From Doris montereyensis (lineage: Eukaryota; Mollusca; Gastropoda; Nudibranchia; Dorididae): 64,000 bases of DNA. This document shows, in pieces, positions 1 through 11,900 of the stretch. Each line of letters begins with the position of its first letter. Position 1 is the first letter of the stretch. Under the pieces are notes generated by a model. That model did no database searches and was not told the origin of the DNA. It saw only the letters and a program-made list of their open reading frames with translations. The stretch is from NCBI GenBank assembly GCA_037039925.1, contig JAXRKP010000106.1, positions 269,001 to 333,000 of the forward strand. Reading direction: 5' to 3'. The translations under genes and the position numbers were made by a program.

Positions 1-435
1 CTTTTTAGAAATACATTTAAAAAAAAACAAACAAAAATTTCATACTAATGCTGTACAAGTACTTGCACTAACTAAGCCGGCCTCATCTCAGCACACCTCT
101 GAGTATGGGGTGGTATACCGCAAAAAGTGCATACAGTAAATAGCTTGAATTTTCACCAATTTAGCTGTATGTGTTGGCATACCAGTACAGTTGTGTGGTT
201 CAAGAAACAACATGTTATCATGCAAAGTCAGAGATATCGGCGGCCATCATGAAAAATTTGAATTTTGTCTGTCTGGGGGAAATTCACTCAATATAGAAGA
301 TTATAAATGGTCGAACAAATACAAATTTTATAGTGTTACAAGATCCAAAAATTTGTTCCCTTTCAACCCATTTAAAAAAAATCAATAATTCATATGAAAT
401 CAACAAAACTCTATCAGAGTTTTTTCCTCTTTGAT

Positions 436-479
<44 letters not shown>

Positions 480-1735
480 TCTTTCCCTATTGTGTAGCTT
501 CTTACATTTATTAGCCTTTCTCAAAATGTATGGTTTGTTGTGAATGAAAGTGATCAGAAAGTAGTCATGATTAGATTTGTAACCAAAGCTTAAGCGAAAA
601 GGGTTTACGGAAATCAAAGCAGAAACGCTTGAAGATTCAGATGCAATTATTAAAATTATTTCTGTTTTAGTTGTTTTATTATGTGTGAAATCATGAGAAG
701 TGAATGAAGAAGGGAATATTTTCAGCTAATCTAAAACTTGTATGGTATGCCGTGGAAATGTTCATTGCCGTTTTTAGAAAAGCATTAAAAAAAACAACAA
801 ATTTTCATACTAATGCTGTACAAGTACTTGCACTAACTGCCGGCCTCATCTCAGCACACCTCTGAGTATGTGGTGGTATACGATGCGCACAGTAAATATC
901 TTGAATTTTCACCAATTTAGCTGTGTTGGCATATCAGTACAGTTGTGTAGTTCAAGAAACAAAACATGTTATTATCATCCCATGTCGGAGATACCAGCCA
1001 TTATGAAAGTTTTGAATTTTGTAATAATTTTTTCCTGCCATATAGAAGATTGTGTATAAAAATAAAATTTTATTGGTGTTGCCAGATCCAAAGATTTGTT
1101 CCCATTCAAAAAATCAACAATTTACATGAAATCGGCAAGCTCTCTTGAGTTTTTTTCTTGTCTTTTCTTTCTCTCTTTCTGTCTCTCTTTCTCTGTCTCT
1201 CACTCTCTCTTTCTTATCTCTCTTTCCCTTTCCCTATTGCGTAACTTCTTACTTTTATTAGCCCCTCTGCCAACGGATGGTTGGTTATGAATTATACTGT
1301 CATGATTAGATTCAGTAACCAAAGCTTTAGCAAAAAATACTTTTAAAGAATCAAAACATTTTTCGGATTAAATTATTAAAATTCTTTCTTTGTTAAATAA
1401 ATAAATAAAAAATTGTATCAAATCATGAGATAAGTGAATGAAGAAGGGAAATTTTTTCGACTTATCTAAAACTTGTTTGGTATGACAAGGAAATGTTAAT
1501 AGCCTTTTTAGAAATGTTTTTAAAAAACCCAACAAAAGAATAGTTATTTTCATTCTAATGCTGTATAAGTACTTGCACTAACTAAGCCGGCCTCATCTCA
1601 GCACACCTCTGAGTATGTGGTGGTATACAGTGCACACAGTAAATATCTTGAATTTTCACCAGTTTAGCCGTATGTGTTGGCGTACTGGTACGTTTGTGTG
1701 ATTCAAGAAACAGATCATGTTATTTGATAGCTTGT
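1..1735. repeat. ~0.75-kb tandem repeat, about 2.3 copies
   Basis: The same block recurs three times, recognisable by the segment around TACTTGCACTAACT and CATCTCAGCACACCTCTGAG at about 60, 827 and 1574, so the period is about 750-765 bp. Each copy carries an A-rich stretch, this core, a T-rich stretch and a CT-rich patch (430-480, 1165-1235). The short reading frames inside do not agree between copies, so I see no gene. It lies upstream of the first visible USPL1 exon, probably in an intron. Confidence 0.85.
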
Positions 1736-1787
1736 TTTCATCCATTATGATTATATTTCGAACATGCAGTACATTTTTGTTCTAATC

Positions 1788-1925
1788 TCAGTGGGTGGCT
1801 GGTCGGGCTTACTGGTAGGTTTTACTTCTTTTCTTTCACTCTTTCACATGTATTTCATTTTGCTGTGCCTTTGAATTCACCATGAGATCACTGCATATGG
1901 TGGAGGATGGTCCATATCAATCAAT
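1788..1925 (+). repeat. R1 dispersed repeat, copy 1
   Basis: This is a ~135-bp unit that begins GGGTGGCTGGTCGGGC, runs through ACTGGTAGG and a CT-rich middle, and ends with TGAGATCACTGCATATGGTGG. The same unit recurs at 5408, 8246, 8560, 8868, 9028 and 9708, always in this orientation. No tRNA-like promoter or terminal inverted repeat is evident. Confidence 0.7.
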
Positions 1926-2009
1926 CAAGATCCCAATGTTTTTATAACATGAATTTAAATGAAAATGCATCCACTTTGCAGTCGATGCAGTGTTGAACAA
2001 TATTATGCC

Positions 2010-2690
2010 AGTTGTCTCTCTTTGTTTGTGAAAGAGAGTGAGACACTACTTAGTGTAGACCTGGAGGCTACTGGAGCCATTACTTGTACTAATAAACACA
2101 AGGCTTCGGGCCGTTTTATTTGAATCTCACTACGGTCTCAAGACCATAGGTGATGAATACTAACTCCGTTTTGATACCAACCGACGCTGTTATTACCAAT
2201 TACTTTGCCTTGCCGAGACCAGATTGAAAGTAATGAAAGTGAGAGATGGGGCTGATTGAAGCAGTCTCTTTGTCTCTTCATCGGCACCTAGACGGCAGCT
2301 TTCGCTTGGCGTTACCCCCACTCCTACATCCTTTACAGCACTCCCATCATATTCTTTTCATGCCAAACCTTTTGCCTAGCTAACTTTCAGGCCACTACCC
2401 CACCCTCTCTTACCACGGTGACAGCAGTTTATTACTATTTACTAGTCTCTCGCTGGGTCTGTCCTCTGCTGTCGCGACGGGCGACACTTTGATCAGCGTG
2501 GAGGTCACTGGCGTCCCCTCCTCCCCACCTACATGAATGCGCGAGGGTCATTGCCGTGAATCCCATGACTGCATGGGGCCGTTTTATTGTATTCGCCCGA
2601 ACAACACTAGACCAGAGAAGACGGTAGTTGTATCAACGAGCAATAGAACAGCGAGTCTTGCCTAGGCCTAACATAGTGCATTCATAAATT
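2010..2690. repeat. GC-richer unit, possible solo LTR or old repeat
   Basis: This block is clearly richer in G and C than its flanks. It contains two similar phrases, GGCCGTTTTATTTGAATC near 2110 and GGGCCGTTTTATTGTATTCG near 2576, and an AATAAA-type string at 2092. That layout could be an LTR remnant, but I cannot find paired ends or a target duplication. No coding frame is supported. Confidence 0.25.
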
Positions 2691-2812
2691 GTAACATGGA
2701 CATACATTGTGGGCTTTTTTGTTGCTACCATGAATGTTCATTATTATTAGATCATATCAGTGTTTAAATAGGAATTATTGTTTTACTGACTTGGTGTCGA
2801 CTATTTTGACAG

Positions 2813-2968
2813 TGTGCAAAGTGTGGCTACTCTCAAGATGACAGTCACAGTAAGATACTTCCTACAATACCAGCTGTGCCCGGACTTTAACATGAAGGAA
2901 CCATGCTTTGTTCGCAATTGCTTTGAGTGCCAGGCCCCGGCACAAAGAATGAGGATGAAATTTGAAGG
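2813..2968 (+). CDS. USPL1: USPL1 visible exon 1: CxxC pairs of catalytic domain
   Basis: The acceptor is TTTTGACAG and the donor is GTTAGT. Read from 2813 the exon starts CAKCGYSQ and then stops at 2888. Read from 2814 it is open and gives NCFECQ (Cys codons 2919 and 2928) followed by a basic strand ending KFEG. Keeping both CxxC pairs, as USPL1 relatives do, needs one surplus base near 2875-2885. The alternative is to read 2814 throughout and lose the first CxxC pair. Confidence 0.75.
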
Positions 2969-5900
2969 GTTAGTATATTTTTCTATTGCCTTGTAAAAAT
3001 TAAGAAGAGTATTTAAAAAAAACTACTTACTAAAATTTTATTTTTCTCCTATTTCTGGTGATTTCTTGGGAATGAAAATAAGAATGATCGTATTACATGT
3101 ATACATACAATTTAGTAATGTTTATTAAAAGCAGGTACTTCAGCATTTATATTTATCCAGTTGTGAGCTTGCTGTTATCAAAATCCTTGTTCTTAGAAAG
3201 TCTTTCTCCTGACACCCTGAGATGACCAATTATTTCCCAAAAATCTGCTTCAAAGCAAAAGAAAAATTGGGCTTTGGAAAATAGTTACAAAATTGTAAAT
3301 TGTGCCATGCTCATATTCATTGTTGATTCAGCATAATCAATACCACGCGTTAGATACTAGATCGAAATCGCATGGTATTTGTCCTTTTGTTAATGTTCTT
3401 ATAGAACATTGTTGTAATACTTTCTATGTCATGTGCTGAAGTTACTTTTGATTTGAAAGGCTCACATTATTTTTGTTTTATAATTCATTTTGACTGAGAC
3501 TGACATTTTGTGATCATTTGCATTCGCTGCAAATTCTTGTTTATTTAAGATTTGTGGCGTGTGTTTTGGATTGACAGTATTGTGATTCATTTCTATTGTG
3601 AGTGCCTGTGGGTGGGGGGGGGCACCCGGACTGGCGAGTTGAGGACCAAACGGTTGAATTTCTATTCGGATAGAATGATCATTTATCTTCAAGTATGCGG
3701 CAGAAAAATGTCCATATGATGTATGCATTATTTTTTACAAAATATTTTGTATGTGAGGGTAGGTAAAAACAGTACAAAAAAATTGACGTAAATTACACTA
3801 ACACAGACTGAGAAGAGGGCAGTAAAAACCTGTATATTGGCGGCTAATTGCCAAATGTTGCAACATCAAGGTCACCTGGCTTTTGCCAACACAGCTCGTC
3901 GATTCAGTCCATTGCTGTGTGACATAAGAGGCGTTGCACGTCAGTGTGTATGTAAATACGCGCATAAGCATAGGAATAGAGGGAAAAAACAAACAACTGA
4001 ACAGATTTTTAAGGGGGAATAACGGTGTACGCATTATAGACAAACGTGATGATTTTTGTCTGGTGTGTTTAAACTTGAATCCAAGCTATCTTATTTATAT
4101 CCATGTGATTAGACTGATATGACCTGGTAAGAAATATTCCATATTTTTACATTTTTGTTTTGTATTGCTATCATTTTTAGCCTCCAAGATTTTGTCCAGA
4201 TGCATTTTGTGAAAGGTCTTCCCCATAGCCGATTTGATGAACTGAGTTTTGACCACAACGGGGACCATTACGAAGTGACAGGCATCGTTCATTACAAAAA
4301 CAACCCAGATCATTTTATTGCATGGGTCAGAAATGCTCCAAGTGAGTAATATTGCTTTTACAATGTATGAGTGTATTTGAGTATTAAAATGTCTGGCAAT
4401 TAAATGCACTCCGTTAGGCCCTATTGAATGAAGGAATACCCCCAAACAACCAATCAAACAACCCCTACCATCACTAACATAAAATTGTATATGTAGCATT
4501 AAGATCAACTCAGGTCAACACAATCAATGTGTACTCTTCTGTGAAAGTAAAACTTAAGATTTGTATTTTACTATAACAGGATTTACTGTTTCGTCCAGTC
4601 TCTATCTAATCTGGAAAAAACGTTGACAGAAACACCTTGTAACCAAATGGACATGGCTACGACACTGTTGTGAAGTCTAATTCTGGCCCATCATTGGAAC
4701 CAATAGCCATGTCCACCGCCAAACTCTTGTCAGGATGGCGCAATCTGGGTATATGCCACTCTTCATGAGGCTGACTGAACTAACAGACAACAGATATTCT
4801 CTCTAATCCTTCAATACACTCATTCATCCAAGAATGAACGTTGTGCCATTTCTGTAAAAGTACTAAGGCAGAGTGTTGTGTTGCAACTGTTTACTTGGTT
4901 TATGTTATCACTATAAAACATTGAAAAAATAAATTATAAACAGAAGGTGGAATAAAAACATTACATTTGAGTTACCTAAGCAGACAGCGGGTGTGAACAA
5001 ATTTCCCCATATGGGAGACTAAGTTCCCTAAGATTAGGGGATGTCACAATTATTTTTAGTCTTTTAATATAAATACGTAGTTCAATGTATGCTCTCAATT
5101 GGTATGATATTATTTTGATATTAATTTTTTTTTTAGCTTTTAGTTACAACATCTATAATGTTTACAGATTATCAATGCTCAACTTTTATGGGTGAACTAG
5201 TACCACCCTACCCTATGTGTTGTGTCCCCTTGGAATTGTTGAAACACAACATTCTCTTGTCTCCTGAACACACTGCATTGTTGCTGTATTTTGTTATAAT
5301 TATGGTGACTGCTGTATTTATGTTTCATTTTATCCTATCATGATGTGGCGTTTCCCACCTTTTATTTCATACTTTTGCATTTGATATTATATCACCTTGG
5401 ATTTTTACTGTGTTGTGGGTGGCTGTTGCATGCTACTGGTAGGGTTTACTTCTTTATGTTCATTCTTTTTCTTTTATTTCATCTTGCTGTTTCCTTTTAA
5501 TTTACCCTGAGATAACCATATACGGCGGACAATGGTTAATTTCAACGAGTCAATTTTTCAGATGATGTCATGTTCACACATCTTCTCCTCTCACCTAGGC
5601 AATTTGTGGATGGAGTGTGATGACCTCAAATCTGTCATTACCCGCTACCAGACAGCGATCCCAAGTATCCCACCTAGTCAGGTCCACATGGTGATGTGGG
5701 AACGCCGCTTAACCCCAGCACACAACCTGGTCATGAGAGACACAGAGGACACCAAGTATTTGGCTTCCTTGGTACTCACCGTCCAGCAGCCAACCAGTTC
5801 TCAGCCCACCCCAGATGCGTCTAGCAGTAAGTTGGGCACTGAAATTTAAACAAGTTAAATCTCTTCCTTTTTCCCCATTCGCAGGTGTTCGAATTGACTT

Positions 5901-8900
5901 AGATTTTATGTCTAAGACGCATGTTCGTGAAAAAATGAGTTAGGTTTTCAAAGTTCATTCTTTCAAATGTGATTTTTAATTGTTTAAATTAGAACTGTTA
6001 GGGTCACATTTTATCAGGTTCAAGGTAAAGGCTGATAACACTAAACCCCTGATTTCTTTTTGTAAAAGCGTCATAACTTGTCAGCAAATAAAGTCTTATC
6101 TGGCCATTGGCTTGTAATTTGGAGTATGGACTCGTAATGACACGTTGCTAAAGAAAAATTGAAACAACACATCTTACTGATACATCAATAAATTGAAACA
6201 ACATACCTTATCAATACATCCATAAATTGAAACAACAGGCTTTATCAATGCCATTCTCATTGCCTAGGTGACATATTTTTTTATGGCATCTGTAATAAGG
6301 CAAAGATAACAGGGTGACATTAATTAGGAATAACTGGAGCCAGGTATAAACTGGGGAAAAAATAGGTATGACAGAAACATTTATACAGTGAATTGTTCTA
6401 TGATTTGACTTTTTTTATGCACTGGCCATTTCAGTGAACCAAAAGCGGTTTGGAACACCTATGAGCTCAACGACATTGGCACAAGCTGGCCCAGCATCAA
6501 CATTTTTGTCTGGACTCATTTCACAGTCACAGTCTTCAGCTGCGATAGCTCGTGGTCGTGGTGGAAGAGGCAGCCGAGGTCCACGACCCCGTGGGGAATC
6601 ACTATCAGGAGGGCAGCTCCTTTGAGCAGCACCCAGATGGCCACGCCTCGTCCATCAACGTCCACCCAAATCATTCGCTTGCCTGTCTCTGCATTGCCGG
6701 GTGTGAATTCTAGCTTGAGAGGAAGTAGTGGTGCTTCCCCATCTCCTCGTTACATCCTTGTTGGTGGGAACAGCGCACAGTCTACCTCATCTGGATCCAC
6801 AGGCACTGCCAGCAAAGTGGTGGTTCTCAAATCCCAGGGTGGCTCTGGCTCTTTGAACAATCTATCAGCTGCCCAACTTCTCCAGCTGCTACAGCATAGT
6901 GGAGCATTGTCTCAAGCCAATACTAGAATTACCACACAGATCACAAAGTCTGCTGGTGACACTTCTTCACAGACACATACAGTGTTGACTAAATTAACTG
7001 CAACAACTGGCTCTTCTCAGACCGATGAAAATTTCATGGAAGAGTCGGCAGTACTGCTCAGCAAGTTGAAGCTGAAGATAACAAAGACAATTCTTTCATC
7101 AATGCTCAGTCAGATACAGCAGAGAGTGGTGCAATGGCTGTTGCCAATGAAATGGCTGCAGGGACAACAGCCGAAGCACCACCCTCTGAGGAGCTCTCTG
7201 CTTCTTCCTCAGTCCTAGGCAACATGACAGAATCGCAGGACATTGAAACAGCAGCTACTGCAACACCTCAGCCCTGTATAACAGCTGTTGAATCATCGTC
7301 CATGGCTCAGGTAGGCACCCCAACCTCTGTTGCTCCCAGTGGTACCATTCGGACTTTGAGTATGAATTCTGGGGAGCCAGCTCGTTACATTCAAATTCCG
7401 AGTTCGTCTGGAGGAGGTAATATTGTAACTCAGTTGGTTATGAAGGAGGCAAGATGGTTTTGGTGCCAGTGGATAAGAATGCCCAAACTCAGCCTACTAG
7501 CACCCCAAGCATTATTCGCCTTCCTAGCACAAGCCTCAAATCCTCTCAGCTAAACACGTCCAGCTTTTCAAGTCCATCAATCCTTCAGAGTAACACCAGC
7601 TTGCTGGCGCTACTGCCACCACCTCAACAGCTTCTGCCTCCTTGTCATTACCACAGTACATCACCTTGCCTGGCAATCAGGGCGCAGGGAACAAAAGGAC
7701 AATTCAATTCATTACTGTTCCGCGTGGTGGCACTTCGGCAGGAGGCCAAACAACGGCAAAGACCATCATTGTCAGTCCGTCAGGTCAGACGTCATCTAGA
7801 ATTGTGACTGATGCTGAATCTGCTATTTCATCTGGAAGGGAAGTTGGGTCTCAGGCTGGCAACATTGTAATCAGGGAGCTGAAACGCTCTGATGACAGCT
7901 CTTCCTCCACAGTCAGCACCATGGCCGCCCTGTCTTCAGCGATGGAAATCACCCCCAGTAGCGTGCCTGGCAGTGGCTCAACAGTGTCCCCTGTTGAGGG
8001 ACGTCAACTTGAAACCAGGGGTTGGCAAAGCCACCTCAGAAGATGGTGCAGCTACATCGGCAGGAGTGTCCCTCTATTCATCATCCCCTTCAGCCCTCAC
8101 CAGCAAGCCCCAAGAAAGTTTCAAGTAAGTAGACTCGCTAACATGTGTTTGGGCTGTTTTGCTATTCTCTTGTAATTGTGTTCTTGTAGTTACAGCATAT
8201 AGGTCATGGTTTCGATTCTGTCATGTTGCTTAAGATTTTTCCCTTGTCGTAAGGGCGGTTGGCAGGGGCTACTGGTAGGTCCTATTTCTTGGTCTTCCTT
8301 TTTGCACGTATCTTTCATCTTGCTGTTTCCTCTTAATTCACCCTGAGATCACTGCAGTGGTGGACAGGGTGAATTTCAATGAAACAAACAAACGAATTCC
8401 CTTGTCGCTGTCTCGTGTTTGTTCCTATGGGGCTTCAATATTTATTTCATGTTATTGTGATGTGTAGTTTTATTTTTCCATGCGTCATTTTCTTCTATCT
8501 TGTCATGTCATGATTCATTTCCTTCGTGAGAAGTGCGTGTATAGTCAACTGTGGGCTGTTTCCATGGGTGGTTGGCGGGTGCTACTTACGGGTAGGCCTT
8601 ATTACATTCCTTTCACTTTTTCACATATCTTTCATCTTGCCGATTCCTCTTATAATACCCTGAGATCACCACATATGGTGGACGGGGTAAATTCTGAGAA
8701 ACAAACATGCATTCATGTCAGATGGGGTTAGTTTCAATGAAGCAATCAAACATAGTAATTTAATGATAGTACATTTTTATAGCGCCTTTGGCGAAACCTC
8801 AATGTATGTACAGTAAAGCCCACCAAATGCCAACTCATCACAGTGAGGTGACTTTCTTTTATCGACCATCATGCTGTTCCTCTTAATTCACTGTGAGATT

Positions 8901-11900
8901 GCAGCATGTGGTGGACGGGAGTAAATTTCAATGAAACTGAAACCTGAATGATTAGGTTTGTAACTTGATTAAGCCATCACATCTCGTCATTTTATTTTAT
9001 TTCATCTTTTTGAGTTGTTGATTACCATGCTCTGCTGGTAAGTCCTACTTCATTACTTTCACTTATCTCTGTCTTTTACATTCTGCTGTTTCCTTTGAAT
9101 TCACCCTGAGTTCTACATACATGGTGGACAGGGTTGATTCCAATGAAACAAAAACGTTAAAAAAGCAACAATTACAATTCAGAGATCATATTTTCTTTTG
9201 CTTCTCACCCGTGTGACGTAGAGCGACCAAACAGATGTATATTCTAAACCGTAGTCATTATTAGTTGGTTAACCAAAATGTGTCACTCGCTATGCTTGAA
9301 AATGTTTTTCATTTTGGTTTATATTTATGGGGAAGGGTGCAAGCATTTACCATGTTTGAAATGTTGTTCAATTTGGTCATGAGTATACCCGATAGGTAAA
9401 AAAAAATTATTTAAAAATTTTTTGGAATAAAAACCCACACCGCTGGTGCAGGTAAGCGGATCAACACCTAGTCCCATCAGATTGAGAATAAATAGGACAT
9501 TCTGTGTTAGATCATTACACTGTGCACGTTAAAAATCCCTTCGCTATTTACAGAGCGCAGAATTTAAGAATCCTACCAAGATCACCTTAGTTATGGATTT
9601 GATAAAATCAAATCAAGCCTATTATGTTTATGGGGAATACCATTAACCTTTACAATTGCATTTTCATTGATAATGTTTTATGGGAAATAGTACAGACGCT
9701 TACTACTGGGCTTGGTGGGTGGTCGACGGGTACTGAAAGAAGGTACTACTTCTTTCACTTATCTTTCTGCTGTTTCCTTTTAATTCACCCTGAGATCACT
9801 GCACGTGGATGACAGGGTAAACTTCAATGAAACAAATAAGTACGTTTCAACTTGAAATATTTTTCATTTTTCGCCTGTAACGTTTATAATGTGGGAATTA
9901 CCACTACTACTGGGCTTGAAATGTTTTTCATTTTCATGTATAACATTTATGGGGAAAGTACAGACGCTTACTACTAGGCTTGAAATGTTTTTCATTTTCG
10001 TCTATAAATGTTTATGGGGAATACCATTGACATTGGTGCAAATGTGCTCATCCCTATGCCTGTTTCTTGTCATAATCAATTTGACAACTGATTAATTAAT
10101 TTTATTGGTCTGTTTGACTTTTGAGAATCGCTAAATTGTCCATGATAAAGAGGTCAGCTTTTATCAAAATAAATGTCCAGAACATAATTAGTTGAGTGTC
10201 ACCTGTCTAATCAAATCATACTACCTGGTTGTCATCTCCCCAGGTACATTCTTCCTGGCTCCAGCGTACACCAGATGAGTTCTATTCAAAGTATGAGTGG
10301 CCCTCAAAGTGGGCCAGCTTTCACAGCACTCTCCTCGTCAGGCACCATCATTGGTGGCCAACTCACCCTACCAGTGGTGCTATGTCTGTTGAATCAGTTG
10401 GGGATGGCACACACACCATCTACACAGCGGTAAAGGAGGAGGAAACCATTTTGCGTGGGCAAGGTCGAGGACGTGGTCAGCGAGGAAGGGGCCGCGGGGC
10501 AAAAACACGTGGTCGTGGCCGCCAGCAGTCATCCAACACTGTCTCTGTTACCTCTCCTCAGTCTAAGATAACTAAGCGAGGTGGAACGATATCTATGTTG
10601 TCGGCTGATTTTCGTCAGGTGGGGGTCAGATCATCGAGTCGGCGTCTGAGGATGTTGACGGAGTGCCTGTTGTTTCCATTCCAGATTTTTCAGGTGTGAG
10701 TGCCATGCAAACAGAGTCCCTGTCAGCTGCAGAATCTCTGACTGACTCCATCAGCCAAACCAGTTGTGTCCCAACCCGAAAGTATCGCTTCCTCATTATC
10801 ACAACTTAATGCAACAATGGTATCGGATCCTATGATTATCACTCAGAGTATCCCGTCAATCAAAGGTAATCATGGCTTCGACATTCTCACTCAGGGCATT
10901 CTAGGGGCTGCCAACCAGTCTGCCAGTTTCACGCCTCGCAAGTCGGGTATTAGTCTGTTGACAGGCAAGCCTGTTTGCCGTCTCCGGCGTTGTCCACATC
11001 CATTACGTTAGAAGCAACCAAGACACAGCAGAGCCTGGCCATGGGGCAGTCTGTGACACAAAATGAAATTGAGACTTTAATCAAAGCTGCTCAAGGTGCT
11101 GCCAAACCGCCCAAGCCAGGAGAGCCTTCGGTCATTTCATCCAAGCCAGACTCACTGACAAATGCCATCAACAGTGTTAGCAGCCAGATGAAATCTCCAC
11201 AAAAGGCAGAATTCATCCCACATGCGCTGCTGCCACTTTCTGAGGAAGGAAACTCTGTAGATAAAGATAGCAATCAAATGTTAAGTAACGATGCACAGTG
11301 TGAAACGCAAGGACAAAACTTGGTGGACAGTTTGAATAATGCCTCATCTTATGGTGATGTTAGAGGTGACGGCAAGGAAAACGAAGAGGAGAGAGTCGTT
11401 AGCGTAGATGAAAGCCAGGTAAGTGCCGCAGAGCGCTACCGAATGCCCACAGAACTGTTCCAACCAGATGATGAGTCTCCAGAGAAACCGGTCAAATCTG
11501 ACATACTCTCTCGTCAATTAAGTGGACCCCAAATTTTAGGGGAAGACTTGCCGTCCAAACTTTTCAGGATTCTGAAATGAGTTCGCAAGAGGATGATGCT
11601 TCCATGTCACCTCATCGCCAGCCAAAATCCCCCTCAAAGAGTAGTCTTGGGAGTCCTCAAGCCCCCTTGAACAAATTGCAAGATACCCATGACGCAACCA
11701 CATCTCAGTTGGACGATGATTTATTGGTGTCAGGAGCTGAAGCTGACATGGAGGTCGGAGAAACGGTGGAGGGAAGGCAAGAGGCGCTGTCAGCTGGCAC
11801 CAAATCACCTGGGAAAAAGGGCAGGAGAGGCAGAGGAAGGGGGAAAGGAGGAAAAGGGTAAAGGTCGAGGTGGAAGAAGACAATCAGCTAGCGTCAGTGA

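Larger units (their letters stand above)
9295..10045. repeat. ~65-bp degenerate tandem repeat, about five units
   Basis: The phrase CTTGAAATGTTTTTCATTTT, followed by a TTTATGGGGAA phrase and ACAGACGCTTACTACT, recurs at about 9295, 9640, 9850, 9915 and 9980. An R1 copy and a SINE-A copy are interspersed among the units. It sits just before the last USPL1 exon. Confidence 0.65.

Noticed and set aside
9181..9430. Independent gene in the USPL1 intron
   Set aside because: Only short frames are present and the surrounding sequence is R1 and other repeats.
11536..11883. Minus-strand frame of 115 codons
   Set aside because: It is the shadow of the USPL1 tail exon; no splice or conservation signal supports it.
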